64,000 bases of DNA. Origin: CAKZNE01 sp963976435 (GTDB lineage: Bacteria > Bacteroidota > Bacteroidia > Flavobacteriales > Schleiferiaceae). Shown piece after piece: positions 26,434 to 36,040 of the stretch. Below the pieces are notes generated by a model. It saw nothing but the letters and a program-made list of their open reading frames with translations, made no database searches and was not told the DNA's origin. The stretch covers positions 1-64,000 of the forward strand of contig CAXBKQ010000005.1 of assembly GCA_963976435.1 (NCBI GenBank). The letters run 5' to 3'. The translations under genes were made by a program, and so were the position numbers. Every line of letters starts with the position of its first letter. Position 1 is the stretch's first letter.

Positions 26434-26439
26434 CAAACT

Positions 26440-26715
26440 ATGGAAGCACCAAAACTCCCCACAATATTTAAAAATCAAGGATCTAGAGGTTTTGATTATC
26501 AGCCTATGTATTATGATGCTGAAAAAGAAAGAAGAGATGAACTTGTGCGTCGTTTTGAAGGAAAGGACGCCGAAAGGACGAAGGAGTCTTTCAGAACTAA
26601 AATGGCTTCCGATTGGGGAAGTAGAAGAGGTGGACAAATCGGGAACTCCAATTATAGAGTGCTCGCCATCGTTGCTGGATTATTAATTATCACCTATTTT
26701 ATCTTATTGAATTAA
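26440..26715 (+). CDS. Small membrane-anchored protein of unknown function upstream of mutL
   Basis: From the ATG at 26440 the product is 91 residues: a charged N-terminal part (FDYQPMYYDAEKERRDEL) and a single C-terminal membrane helix (VLAIVAGLLIITYFILL). Similar small proteins precede mutL in Bacteroidota genomes; some carry an unsupported riboflavin-synthase label. The stop overlaps the mutL start (TAATG), so translation is coupled. Confidence 0.8.
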   Translation: MEAPKLPTIFKNQGSRGFDYQPMYYDAEKERRDELVRRFEGKDAERTKESFRTKMASDWGSRRGGQIGNSNYRVLAIVAGLLIITYFILLN

Positions 26716-28541
26716 TGCCTGACATTATTCAACTTCTTCCCGATAGTGTAGCCAATCAAATTGCCGCCGGGGAAGTGGTTCAAAGGCCAGCATCTGCTAT
26801 AAAGGAATTGCTGGAAAACAGTGTAGACGCCGGAGCTACAGAAATAAAACTCATTGTAAAAGATTCTGGAAAAACCCTTCTTCATGTAATTGATAATGGT
26901 AAAGGGATGTCTGAATCTGATGCTCGTATGTCTTTCGAGCGCCATGCTACTTCCAAAATTAAATCTGCAGAAGATATTTTCGAAATTCAAACCAAGGGAT
27001 TTCGTGGTGAAGCTTTGGCCTCTATCGCCGCGGTAGCTCAAGTGGAATTGAAAACCAAACAAGAAGGTCAGGAATTAGGAACCATTATTAGAATTGCAGG
27101 AAGCTCAGTAGAAAATCAAAAGTTTGGTAATACTCCTAAGGGCACTTCCATAGAGGTGAAAAATCTCTTTTATAATATTCCGGCCCGAAGAAATTTTTTA
27201 AAATCGAATAATGTTGAACTAAAGCATATTATCGATGAGTTCGAAAGGTTGGCCATCCCTCATCATCATATTCACTTTTCTTTTTACCACAATGGAAGTG
27301 AGCTTTTCAACCTTCCTTCAGCGCCATTAAGACAGAGAATTGTAAATGTTTTTGGGAAAAAATTCAATGAAAAGCTTGTCCCAGTAAATGAAGAAACAGC
27401 AATTTTAAAACTTAGTGGATTTATAGGTAAGCCTGAATTCTCCAAAAAAACTAGAGGTGAGCAATTCTTTTTTACGAACAATAGATTTATAAAAAACAAC
27501 TACCTACACAAAGCAGTATGCACAGCATTTGAAGGATTGATGAGTGAAGATAGCCATCCCTCCTATTTTCTATTTCTGGAAATTGACCCCTCCAAAATTG
27601 ATGTAAATATTCACCCTACCAAAACAGAGATAAAATTTGAAGATGAAAGGGCGATTCATACCATTATTAGAACTGCAGTAAAACACGCTTTAGGCCAATA
27701 CAATATTTCCCCGAGTTTAGATTTTGAGACTGATCAACAATTTAATATTGCGCCACCGCCCATGGGTAGTCATATTGAAGCTCCAGGAATAACCGTGGAT
27801 ACTAGTTTTAACCCCTTCAATGATAGGCGAAAATCAAAAGTTGGCTATAGTTCCCTTCAGGCCTCCGGAAAGCCCAGTGAAAATCAAGATTGGGAGAGTT
27901 TGATGAATCAAATTCCAGAAATTGGCAGCGACTTGGAGCAGCAATCCGAATTGGGATTGGATGATGGATCCATGGTAGAAAAAAAATACTACACCCAAAT
28001 TGCCAAGAAATATATTTTCACCAATCACGGCGAAGGTATTATTATGATTCATATCCAAAGGGCTCATGAAAGAATATTGTTTGAAAGATTTAACAAATCC
28101 CTGAAAAGCCATAGTAGCGCTAGCCAGCAGCTATTATTTCCACAAACCTTATCCTTTAATTCATCAGATTTTAGCCTCATTAAAAATCTCTTGCCCAAAT
28201 TGGTTTCCCTTGGCTTTGATGTTGATGAATTTGGAAAAAATGAGTTGATAGTAAATGGCATTCCATTAGAAATGGAGGAATCTTCCCTAAACTCTATTTT
28301 TGAGCAGATTATAGAAAATGAAAAAGACTTTAATTCTAAAGCTGAAGAAGCACAATTAGAATATATTGCCAAAATAATGGCCAAAGTGTCAGCTTTAAAA
28401 ACTGGCAAGAAAATGGAGCAAAGGGAAATGCAGCAATTGGTAGACGAATTGTTTGCCTGTTTAAGTCCAAATATCAGTCTTGGAGGAAAAGCAGTAATAG
28501 TAAATTTAGGACTTGCAGATATAGATAAATCATTTAATTAA
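26715..28541 (+). CDS. mutL: DNA mismatch repair protein MutL
   Basis: The 608-residue protein has the GHKL ATPase N-terminal domain (ELLENSVDAGA, DNGKGM, TKGFRGEALASI, KGTSIEVKNLFYN) and a C-terminal dimerisation/endonuclease domain. The usual DQxxAHER metal motif reads HIQRAHER here (H446, I447), so the Asp is absent. The C-terminal ACPHGRP motif is replaced by FACLSPN. It is coupled by overlapping stop/start codons to both neighbours. Confidence 0.96.
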   Translation: MPDIIQLLPDSVANQIAAGEVVQRPASAIKELLENSVDAGATEIKLIVKDSGKTLLHVIDNGKGMSESDARMSFERHATSKIKSAEDIFEIQTKGFRGEALASIAAVAQVELKTKQEGQELGTIIRIAGSSVENQKFGNTPKGTSIEVKNLFYNIPARRNFLKSNNVELKHIIDEFERLAIPHHHIHFSFYHNGSELFNLPSAPLRQRIVNVFGKKFNEKLVPVNEETAILKLSGFIGKPEFSKKTRGEQFFFTNNRFIKNNYLHKAVCTAFEGLMSEDSHPSYFLFLEIDPSKIDVNIHPTKTEIKFEDERAIHTIIRTAVKHALGQYNISPSLDFETDQQFNIAPPPMGSHIEAPGITVDTSFNPFNDRRKSKVGYSSLQASGKPSENQDWESLMNQIPEIGSDLEQQSELGLDDGSMVEKKYYTQIAKKYIFTNHGEGIIMIHIQRAHERILFERFNKSLKSHSSASQQLLFPQTLSFNSSDFSLIKNLLPKLVSLGFDVDEFGKNELIVNGIPLEMEESSLNSIFEQIIENEKDFNSKAEEAQLEYIAKIMAKVSALKTGKKMEQREMQQLVDELFACLSPNISLGGKAVIVNLGLADIDKSFN

Positions 28542-29293
28542 TGTTTCAAAGAGGAGGAATTAGTGTTTTACCGGAAGTGATCAAAAATTTATTGATCATT
28601 AACGCCTTGTTTTTTGTGGCCAGCCTTATAAGCTTAGCTACTTCCAATGGAGCAACAAATTTGAATAGCATTTTAGGATTATACAATCCTGCATCTCCAC
28701 ATTTTCAGCCCTACCAAATTGTAAGTCACATGTTTATGCATTCCAATGTGGATTTTACACATTTGTTTTTCAATATGTTTAGCCTTTGGATGTTCGGTAC
28801 CAATCTTGAAAATTTTTGGGGAGGAAAAAGATTTTTGATCTATTATATCGCCACAGGAATTGGAGCAGGCTTACTATATGCTCTGTTTAATTATATAAAT
28901 GCACAATTTTTTATTGCTCCAGATCTTATCAATAATTACGGACTTAGCTCCGCTGAACTATCCAGACTTGTAGAAGAAGGATCTAATGGCAATAATTATA
29001 TTCAACCTCTGAGAAGTTATCTAGCCAGCTTTAATATGCCAATGGTAGGAGCTTCGGGGGCGGTTTATGGAATATTGCTGGCCTTTGGTATGATGTTCTC
29101 AGAATCAAAAATCCACCTCTACTTCCTCTTCCCAATTAAAGCCAAATATTTTGTTGCCGGATTAGGAGCTCTCCAATTGTTTAGTGCTATCCAAAATGAT
29201 CCAAATAATAATGTAGCTCATATAGCTCACTTAGGTGGAATGCTGATCGGATACATTTTAATTAAGTACTGGCAAAAGAAAAATTGGCGATAG
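28541..29293 (+). CDS. Rhomboid-family intramembrane serine protease 1
   Basis: The 250-residue protein has about six membrane helices. The catalytic Ser lies in GASGAVYG and the catalytic His in AHIAHLGGM near the C-terminus. HMFMHSNVDFTHLFFNM shows the conserved histidines/Asn region of helix 2. It starts within the mutL stop (TAATG) and is followed 6 bases later by a second rhomboid. Confidence 0.92.
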   Translation: MFQRGGISVLPEVIKNLLIINALFFVASLISLATSNGATNLNSILGLYNPASPHFQPYQIVSHMFMHSNVDFTHLFFNMFSLWMFGTNLENFWGGKRFLIYYIATGIGAGLLYALFNYINAQFFIAPDLINNYGLSSAELSRLVEEGSNGNNYIQPLRSYLASFNMPMVGASGAVYGILLAFGMMFSESKIHLYFLFPIKAKYFVAGLGALQLFSAIQNDPNNNVAHIAHLGGMLIGYILIKYWQKKNWR

Positions 29294-29299
29294 CTGAAT

Positions 29300-30190
29300 A
29301 TGGCAAGTTTAAAAGACAAAATAGAACAGCTTTATAAAGATGGTGATGCCATGATCAAATTGATCTTCATCAATGTAGCCGTTTTTGTGTTTTTTTGGTT
29401 TTTAGCCCTTCTCGACTTTTTATTCAAAATAAATACTTCTGGTGCCTTTGAATATTATACGGTTTTGCCAAGCAACCTTTCGGAGTTTATCTTTAAACCT
29501 TGGACCCTCTTTACCTATATGTTTAGGCATGCTGGTTTTGTTCATATTCTCTGGAATATGCTCTTCTTCTATATTTTCGCCAGGACCTTCATTACTTATT
29601 TAGGTGGTAAAAAGTTATTTAGCACCTTTATCCTCAGTGGTATATCAGGAGGAATCCTGTACATGCTTGCCTATAATATTTTTCCAGCCTTTTCGGATGT
29701 AGTGGGAGTTTCAAACAATAGAGGTGCTTCTGGAGCCATAATGGGTGTGGCGGTAGCCATTGCCACCTATGCACCACATGCAGAAATAAGCCTTCCTTTT
29801 AATATTAGGATTCGCTTATTGTGGATAGTTCTTTTTTCAATTGTTAAAGATCTCGTGTTTTTTCCTGAAGGAAATAATGCGGGTGGACTTTTAGCACATT
29901 TTGGTGGAGCCATTTTTGGATATATCTCCATTCGTCAATTTCAAAAAGGAAGGGACTTAACTAGTGGTTTTGATAAGTTTATGGATAGCATTGCGAATTG
30001 GTTTAAGCCAAAATCTAAAATTAAAAAGGTGTATTCCAGTGGGAACAAGTCTAGATCAAATAGCACGGCTGTTCGAACTAATAAGGACCAGGAAAGGGTA
30101 AATGAAATTTTAGATAAAATTAGTCGCTCAGGCTATGAGAGTTTGTCTAAAAGTGAAAAGGACTTTTTATTTAAATTCGGAAAGGACTGA
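29300..30190 (+). CDS. Rhomboid-family intramembrane serine protease 2, with C-terminal extension
   Basis: The 296-residue protein has helix-2 residues YMFRHAGFVHILWNM, catalytic Ser in RGASGAIMG and His in AHFGGAIFG. After the last helix a basic linker leads to a small conserved C-terminal segment (NEILDKISRSGYESLS) often seen on Bacteroidota rhomboids. Two adjacent rhomboids presumably have different substrates or diverged after duplication. Confidence 0.9.
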   Translation: MASLKDKIEQLYKDGDAMIKLIFINVAVFVFFWFLALLDFLFKINTSGAFEYYTVLPSNLSEFIFKPWTLFTYMFRHAGFVHILWNMLFFYIFARTFITYLGGKKLFSTFILSGISGGILYMLAYNIFPAFSDVVGVSNNRGASGAIMGVAVAIATYAPHAEISLPFNIRIRLLWIVLFSIVKDLVFFPEGNNAGGLLAHFGGAIFGYISIRQFQKGRDLTSGFDKFMDSIANWFKPKSKIKKVYSSGNKSRSNSTAVRTNKDQERVNEILDKISRSGYESLSKSEKDFLFKFGKD

Positions 30191-30191
30191 T

Positions 30192-31280
30192 ATGGCTAAG
30201 GCTAAAAAACGATCTTTAATTAATGGTCTTATTTACAGCCTCAACATTTTAGCGGCTCTGGGATTGCTTGCCTCGTATTTAGCTTTTTATGTTCCACCAA
30301 ATACAATTAGCATTTTTGCATTTTTTGCCTTGGCCTACCCTATTCTATTAGGATTAAACATTCTATTCACCATCTATTGGGCCCTACGGTTAAAAATAAA
30401 ATTTATTCTATCGGCATTAGTCATTATCATTGGCTTAGGCCATTTTAAAAAGCTATATAAATTTAAAGATAGCAGCAGCTTAATTAGCAATACTGATAAG
30501 CTCAAGCTGATGTCTTATAATGTGAGGATGTTCAACTCCTACCAATGGATTCCAGAAGAAGGAATATCCGAAAAAATAAAATCAGAAGTGATTTCTGAAT
30601 CACCAGATATTTTGATGATTCAAGAATATTATAAAGGTGGAATTACACCCGACTTTGGCTTTAAATATAGTTTTGTAAAACCCACAAATATTAGCGGGAA
30701 CTATGGATTAAGCATTTTTTCAAATTATCCAATTGTAAATACAGGAGCATTAGAATTAAGAGACCTAGGAGCCAATCAAGCGAGCTATAATAACCAATTT
30801 ATTTTTGCGGATATAGACTGGAATGGCCGGACTATAAGAACTATTAATATACACCTTGCCTCCATAGGTTTAGAAACCAGCGATTATCAAAGACTTCAAA
30901 ATCCAAATGAAGGAAGCCAGGAAGAAATTAAGGATGGTTTTCTGAAAATAGTTAAGCAATTAGACAGGGCCTTTAAAAAACGTGCCGAACAAATTATTGC
31001 CTTAAAACGTGCCATCAATAGCAGCCCATATCCAGTAATAGTATGTGGAGATTTTAATGACACTCCTCAGTCCTACACCTACCACCAGGTAGATTTATTA
31101 TTGGAAGATAGTTTTGTTCAAGAAGGAGAAGGCTTTGGCAAAACCTATGCTCGAGGCCCTATTCCTTTTCGAATAGATTATATTTTCCACTCTGATGAAT
31201 TTAAAACCCACAGTTTTAAAGTTGGAGAAAAAAAGCTTTCGGATCATTTTCCAGTGATTGCAGAAATAGGCATTCAATAA
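30192..31280 (+). CDS. Endonuclease/exonuclease/phosphatase-family hydrolase, membrane-anchored
   Basis: The ATG at 30192 follows the rhomboid stop by one base; the longer frame from 30135 lies inside that gene. Of 362 residues, the first 95 form about three membrane helices. The rest is an EEP domain with SYNVRMFNSY, IQEYY, GDFNDTP, RIDYIFHSD and LSDHFPV. Family members hydrolyse phosphodiester or phosphomonoester bonds; the substrate of this one is unknown. Confidence 0.88.
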   Translation: MAKAKKRSLINGLIYSLNILAALGLLASYLAFYVPPNTISIFAFFALAYPILLGLNILFTIYWALRLKIKFILSALVIIIGLGHFKKLYKFKDSSSLISNTDKLKLMSYNVRMFNSYQWIPEEGISEKIKSEVISESPDILMIQEYYKGGITPDFGFKYSFVKPTNISGNYGLSIFSNYPIVNTGALELRDLGANQASYNNQFIFADIDWNGRTIRTINIHLASIGLETSDYQRLQNPNEGSQEEIKDGFLKIVKQLDRAFKKRAEQIIALKRAINSSPYPVIVCGDFNDTPQSYTYHQVDLLLEDSFVQEGEGFGKTYARGPIPFRIDYIFHSDEFKTHSFKVGEKKLSDHFPVIAEIGIQ

Positions 31281-31337
31281 TTTTCATTTTAAGATTTCAA
31301 AGCTTAGCTTCGGTATTATTATTGCCTAAATAAAATT

Positions 31338-32477
31338 ATGGCCAAAGCTCTTCTTTTTATTCTCCTTTGTATCTCCTCTCCTTTAATCTTTGCGCAGGAG
31401 AATGATGAATTGAGAGATATTCTAAATCTCCCCAAAAACGATTGTGAAAAATTTTCAGCACGGCACGCAGATAATATCTCCGACTTTAGACCAGATGATT
31501 TAGATTCTATCGCCAAACACCTAGATTTATGGATAGCAGACTGTGGGTATAATGAAGCTGTTTTTAGGGTCTTTATCCTGATAAGCATTCAAGAAGGAGT
31601 TTTAAAAGAGGAGGATTTAGGTCCCGATTTTGAATACTTTCTAACAAACTACCAAACCAGGGTATGGGAATCGAAAACCTCATATTATCAAGAGACTTTT
31701 GAATTAGACAAAGAATACTTTCTATATGTGCCCCTTAAAAGTGAATTTGATAAATGGACTAAAAATTGGGCGAAAAAACTTTTATACACCAAGGAGTGGG
31801 GAGCTTTAGAATTTTATTTTTTAAATATCTATGCCAATGATGAACCCTTTAATAAGGACATCGAAAATTCTAAATACGATTCTATAAAATTTATTCAGAA
31901 ATGGAGAGCAGAAAAGCTGGAGGAAAGCAAATCTGCAACAGGGCTAAACCTCACTGTAGGAAGCTGGTCTCCTACCGGAATATTAAAAGAATATTTTGAT
32001 GTTTCTCCAGCTATTGGCCTCTCTATCACCAAGTCTATCGATAAAAACTTTTTAATAGATTTAGGCATCAATTTCAGAATTCCTCAGAATAAAAGGGAAT
32101 TTAGAATTACCACTCTCGACAGCTCAGAACTTACATCATCGCACCTGGCTATTGAGTTATATGGGAATTTAGCCTATAGAGTTTGGACTTATAAAAGATT
32201 TACTATCAGTCCCTATTTAGGTGGAGGTTTTGATCTACTTTATACAGGGGTAGAAAAACCAGCTACCAATGAAGATGAAGAGCCTACAAATTACAGTATC
32301 AATACCTACAATATCAATTTAGGTTTAGATTTAAATTTTAAAACTAAAAGCTATAACAGTTGGGGGCTGCGCGGAGAATATGTTATTATGGATTATAATA
32401 GAGGCCTTGTAGCATCCGATGATTTAGCTGGAAATGCCATTAGACTATTCCTATATTTCCGATTGAATTTAGGTTGA
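31338..32477 (+). CDS. Exported protein with C-terminal outer-membrane-barrel-like region
   Basis: The 379-residue protein has a signal peptide (ALLFILLCISSPLIFAQ). An unrecognised alpha-helical part follows to about residue 190, with a paired Cys (NDCEKF...ADCGYN). From about residue 210 to the end come beta strands ending in LFLYFRLNLG, as in outer-membrane barrels. It stands alone, convergent with bioB. Function is unknown. Confidence 0.75.
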   Translation: MAKALLFILLCISSPLIFAQENDELRDILNLPKNDCEKFSARHADNISDFRPDDLDSIAKHLDLWIADCGYNEAVFRVFILISIQEGVLKEEDLGPDFEYFLTNYQTRVWESKTSYYQETFELDKEYFLYVPLKSEFDKWTKNWAKKLLYTKEWGALEFYFLNIYANDEPFNKDIENSKYDSIKFIQKWRAEKLEESKSATGLNLTVGSWSPTGILKEYFDVSPAIGLSITKSIDKNFLIDLGINFRIPQNKREFRITTLDSSELTSSHLAIELYGNLAYRVWTYKRFTISPYLGGGFDLLYTGVEKPATNEDEEPTNYSINTYNINLGLDLNFKTKSYNSWGLRGEYVIMDYNRGLVASDDLAGNAIRLFLYFRLNLG

Positions 32478-32521
32478 TCCTTTTTTGCATTAGCAGTAAA
32501 TGATATTGCTATTTTATTCTA

Positions 32522-33592
32522 TTAAACTTTTTCCTTTTTTGCCTTTTCTTGAGCTCTTACATTTCTCTCAATTTTATGCCCAGGTCTAGACCATTTTATT
32601 TTACCTTCTTTTCCTTCAACCTCGTGGTTTTCTTTTTGCTTTTTATAGGCTTGTTTTGGTTCTATACCCAATTCCTTAAACATGCTTAGATCATCTTTAA
32701 TATCAGGGTTTGGAGTGGTTAGAAGTTTATCACCCGCAAAAATAGAGCTTGCACCAGCCATATAACAAAATGCCTGAGTTTCTTGATTCATACTAGTTCT
32801 TCCAGCGGATAAGCGTACTACAGATTTTGGCAATACAATTCTTGTTACCGCCACCATTCTAATCATTTCCCAAGAACTAACTACTTGCTGTTCCTCTAAA
32901 GGAGTACCTTCAACAGGAACCAGGGCATTTATAGGTACAGATTCGGGTTGAGGATTTAAAATAGAAAGAGTATGCAACATATCGCAGCGGTCCTTCCAAG
33001 ATTCTCCCATTCCAATAATCCCACCAGAGCAAACGGTTACACCTGTTTTTCTAACATTATCAATAGTTTTTAGTCTATCCTCATACCCTCTAGTTGAAAT
33101 CACTTCCTTATAATATTCTTCGGAAGTATCTATATTATGGTTATAAGCATAAAGACCAGCATTGGCCAATCGTTTTGCTTGATTCTCGGTAAGCATCCCC
33201 AAGGTACAACACACCTCAAGTCCAATTTCATTAACAGTTGAGACCATATCCAAAACCTGCTCAAACTCCTCATTATCCCTTACATTTCGCCAGGCAGCGC
33301 CCATGCAAAGACGAGAAGAACCAGATTCTTTTGCCCTTAGTGCCGCAGCTTTTACCTGATGAAGAGTCATCAAATCATTTTTCTCAATATCGGTATGATA
33401 CCTAGCCGCTTGTGGACAATAACCACAATCCTCTGGGCAGCCCCCAGTTTTTATGGATAATAAGGTGCTAATTTGAACTTCATTCTTGGGATGAAATTCT
33501 CTATGAACAGTTGCTGCCTCATATACCAATTCCAGCAAGGGCTTTTCGTATAAGGCATAAATTTCTTCTTTGGTCCAATCTGTTTTTTGCAT
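32522..33592 (-). CDS. bioB: Biotin synthase
   Basis: The 356-residue radical SAM enzyme has the cluster motif C52xxxC56xxC59 (GGCPEDCGYC) and downstream RLCMGAAWR, TLGML, YNHNIDTS and RLSAGR, which also hold the [2Fe-2S] ligands. It inserts sulfur into dethiobiotin. It is the last gene of the operon, 3 bases after the ketoacyl synthase. A basic C-terminal tail of about 30 residues is slightly longer than in E. coli BioB. Confidence 0.97.
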   Translation of the reverse strand: MQKTDWTKEEIYALYEKPLLELVYEAATVHREFHPKNEVQISTLLSIKTGGCPEDCGYCPQAARYHTDIEKNDLMTLHQVKAAALRAKESGSSRLCMGAAWRNVRDNEEFEQVLDMVSTVNEIGLEVCCTLGMLTENQAKRLANAGLYAYNHNIDTSEEYYKEVISTRGYEDRLKTIDNVRKTGVTVCSGGIIGMGESWKDRCDMLHTLSILNPQPESVPINALVPVEGTPLEEQQVVSSWEMIRMVAVTRIVLPKSVVRLSAGRTSMNQETQAFCYMAGASSIFAGDKLLTTPNPDIKDDLSMFKELGIEPKQAYKKQKENHEVEGKEGKIKWSRPGHKIERNVRAQEKAKKEKV

Positions 33593-33595
33593 AAA

Positions 33596-34744
33596 TCAAC
33601 TATTACTTTCAACTATAATACTAATGGCATTTCCGCCAAAACCAAGGCTGTTAATCATTATTTTTCTTGCCTTCCCCTCACTATTCTTCTTTAAATAAGG
33701 TGGGAAGAAAATTTTTCCTGAATGAAGCATCAAAATGGCCATTTCCAAACTCAGTAAACCTGAGGCTCCTAAAGTATGTCCCAATTTCCATTTATTGGAA
33801 GTGACTTCCGGAAAATTATCACCAAAAACCTTTTCAATAGCTTTTAGTTCTGCCGCATCTCCTTTTTTTGTTCCTGGAGCATGGCAAATTATTAAATCTA
33901 TAGTATCCTTTTCATGAGCTTCTAATGCTGCTGTCATAGCCTTTTGGATATTAAAGGCTTCCGAACTTAGCCCAGTTATATTTGGTGCCTTTTCCATGCC
34001 ATATCCCATTCCGGTAATTCGTGCCAAATAGGCTGTATCTCTTTTTGCAGATTCAATAGAAACACAAGCTGCGCCCTCCCCTAATACCATGGTGTTTGTG
34101 TCCTTGTTCAAGTCCAATGATCTATTTGGATATTCACCATTTAATTTAGAGTAAAGACCTAAAGATTTTAACTGTTGTATAAAAAAGGGAGTTAAGGGTG
34201 CTTCCGTACCACCTACTAAAACCTTCTCCTTCATTCCAGATTGTAGCCAAACAATTCCTTGAATCAAGGCATGAAAACTGGAACTGCAGGTCATGGAAAG
34301 TGTGTCATTAAAACCACCGATTCCAAATTGCCGAGCTACCAATGCCGAAATATTTCCCATGCTTGTTAATGGCGATGTAAAAGGATGGATGGCCTGACCT
34401 TTTAAATGGAGTTCATGATTATTTTCCAATTGTTCTGCCGCTCCTCTGGAGGATCCAAAAAATACAGCGCTATCCTCATAATCTTTCCAATCTGTAGTTT
34501 CTAAACAAACTTTGCTTACCTGCAAGGCCATCAATAAGCTTTTATCGGCATGTGAAAAAGCTCTATCCCAATCTCTAATTTCCTCAAATATTGGATAGGA
34601 AAATTCACCTAGAGGTACCTGCCAATCATTATTCCTTTTTTGGATATAGCTGGAATTGTTGTTGTAGGCATTCAATATCTCCTCAGAATTTTTTCCCAAG
34701 GCAGAAATACTTCCCAGTGCTTTTATACCAATGGACAGTTTCAT
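33596..34744 (-). CDS. Beta-ketoacyl-ACP synthase in the biotin operon
   Basis: The 382-residue FabF/KAS II-like protein has nucleophile C153 (MTCSSSFHA) and the two His positions CHAPGTKKGD and GHTLGASG. The first motif deviates from the usual HGTGTxxGD. It sits between bioA and bioB, 3 bases from each. Embedded here, and with no bioC or bioH in the cluster, it may help build the pimeloyl chain; that role is inferred. Confidence 0.85.
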   Translation of the reverse strand: MKLSIGIKALGSISALGKNSEEILNAYNNNSSYIQKRNNDWQVPLGEFSYPIFEEIRDWDRAFSHADKSLLMALQVSKVCLETTDWKDYEDSAVFFGSSRGAAEQLENNHELHLKGQAIHPFTSPLTSMGNISALVARQFGIGGFNDTLSMTCSSSFHALIQGIVWLQSGMKEKVLVGGTEAPLTPFFIQQLKSLGLYSKLNGEYPNRSLDLNKDTNTMVLGEGAACVSIESAKRDTAYLARITGMGYGMEKAPNITGLSSEAFNIQKAMTAALEAHEKDTIDLIICHAPGTKKGDAAELKAIEKVFGDNFPEVTSNKWKLGHTLGASGLLSLEMAILMLHSGKIFFPPYLKKNSEGKARKIMINSLGFGGNAISIIVESNS

Positions 34745-34747
34745 GCC

Positions 34748-36040
34748 TTAATTCTCATCATTTTGTTTAGCTTCCAACCAGAGCAAAGCTTCGCGAATAG
34801 CACTGTAAACCCTATCCAATTGCTTTGGGTTAAAAGACAAGGGAGGGAAAATATAAATCACATTTCCCAATGGTCTTAATAAAATCCCCCTTTCCATAAA
34901 AAAGCGGTAAAGGTCATCACGAATAGAACTTAAATAGCCTTTTGAGTCGGTTTTAACATCAAAGGCAAACAAAGTTCCTGTAGACCTCGCGTTTTCAATA
35001 CAGGGGTGATCTTTTATTTCTTGAACAAAATCTGAATGGCTTTTGGAAAGCCACTGAATTTTATCCAGGTTTTCGGCTTTCAACAATAAATCTAAACTTG
35101 CCAAAGCCGCTGCACAGCCTATGGGATTTGCGGTAAAGGAATGTCCATGGTAAAAGGTTTTTAATTTATCATCATCGTAAAAAGCTTGATAAATTTTCTC
35201 CGAACAGCTAGTAATGGATAGGGGTAAAAAGCCAGCAGTAAGCGCTTTTGAAAAACACATTAGATCTGGGCTGATATCTACAGAATGTGAGGCAAATAAA
35301 TATCCTGTTCTACCAAAACCTACAGCAACTTCATCGGCAATGCAAAGCACATCAGCAGATTTAGCCATCTGCATCAGCTTTTTTAGGGCTTCGGGCTCGT
35401 ACATTCTCATTCCCGCCGCACCTTGAACCAGAGGTTCATAAATAAATGCTGCTACATCACCCGGTTCAATGGCCTTTTTCATAGCCTCGAATGACTTTTC
35501 CTCATCACCTTTTTGAGGTAGTGGAATATGAATTACTTCAAAACATAGCTTCCGAAAGTGATCGTTGAATACGGAAGGACCACTTACAGCCATAGCTCCA
35601 AAGGTTTCGCCATGGAAGGCCTCTTCAAAGGCTATTATTTTGGTTTTCTGTATTCCTTGATTTAGAAAATACTGTATGGCCATTTTTACAGCAATTTCCA
35701 CAGCTGTAGAACCATTATCGCTATAAAAAACCTTGCTTTGATTCAGCTTTACAACCGCTAGTAATTTTTCCGCTAATTCTATGGCTGAAGGATGGGTAAA
35801 GCCAGCGAAAATTACATGTTCTAGTTCCAGCATTTGCTGGTGTATCCTTTCTACAATATCCTTTTGAGAATGTCCATGTAAATTCACCCACCAGGAGGAA
35901 ATTGCATCTAGGTATTTGTTGCCTTCTTCATCGATTAAATAACTTCCTTCACCTTTTACAATAGCTATAGGGTCGTCTATAGTTTTCATTTGTGAATAAG
36001 GATGCCAAATCACATTTTTGTCTCTTTCAATCCAATCCAT
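34748..36040 (-). CDS. bioA: Adenosylmethionine-8-amino-7-oxononanoate aminotransferase
   Basis: The 430-residue class III aminotransferase shows WHPYSQMK near the start, SSWWVNLHGH, YSDNGSTAVEIA, the PLP-site IADEVAVGFGRTG and the lysine motif CFSKALTAGFLP. It converts KAPA to DAPA. The start overlaps the bioD stop by 14 bases. Confidence 0.96.
   Translation of the reverse strand: MDWIERDKNVIWHPYSQMKTIDDPIAIVKGEGSYLIDEEGNKYLDAISSWWVNLHGHSQKDIVERIHQQMLELEHVIFAGFTHPSAIELAEKLLAVVKLNQSKVFYSDNGSTAVEIAVKMAIQYFLNQGIQKTKIIAFEEAFHGETFGAMAVSGPSVFNDHFRKLCFEVIHIPLPQKGDEEKSFEAMKKAIEPGDVAAFIYEPLVQGAAGMRMYEPEALKKLMQMAKSADVLCIADEVAVGFGRTGYLFASHSVDISPDLMCFSKALTAGFLPLSITSCSEKIYQAFYDDDKLKTFYHGHSFTANPIGCAAALASLDLLLKAENLDKIQWLSKSHSDFVQEIKDHPCIENARSTGTLFAFDVKTDSKGYLSSIRDDLYRFFMERGILLRPLGNVIYIFPPLSFNPKQLDRVYSAIREALLWLEAKQNDEN

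Noticed and set aside
30135..30191. Upstream start for the EEP hydrolase
   Set aside because: It lies inside the rhomboid gene; ATG 30192 directly follows that gene's stop.
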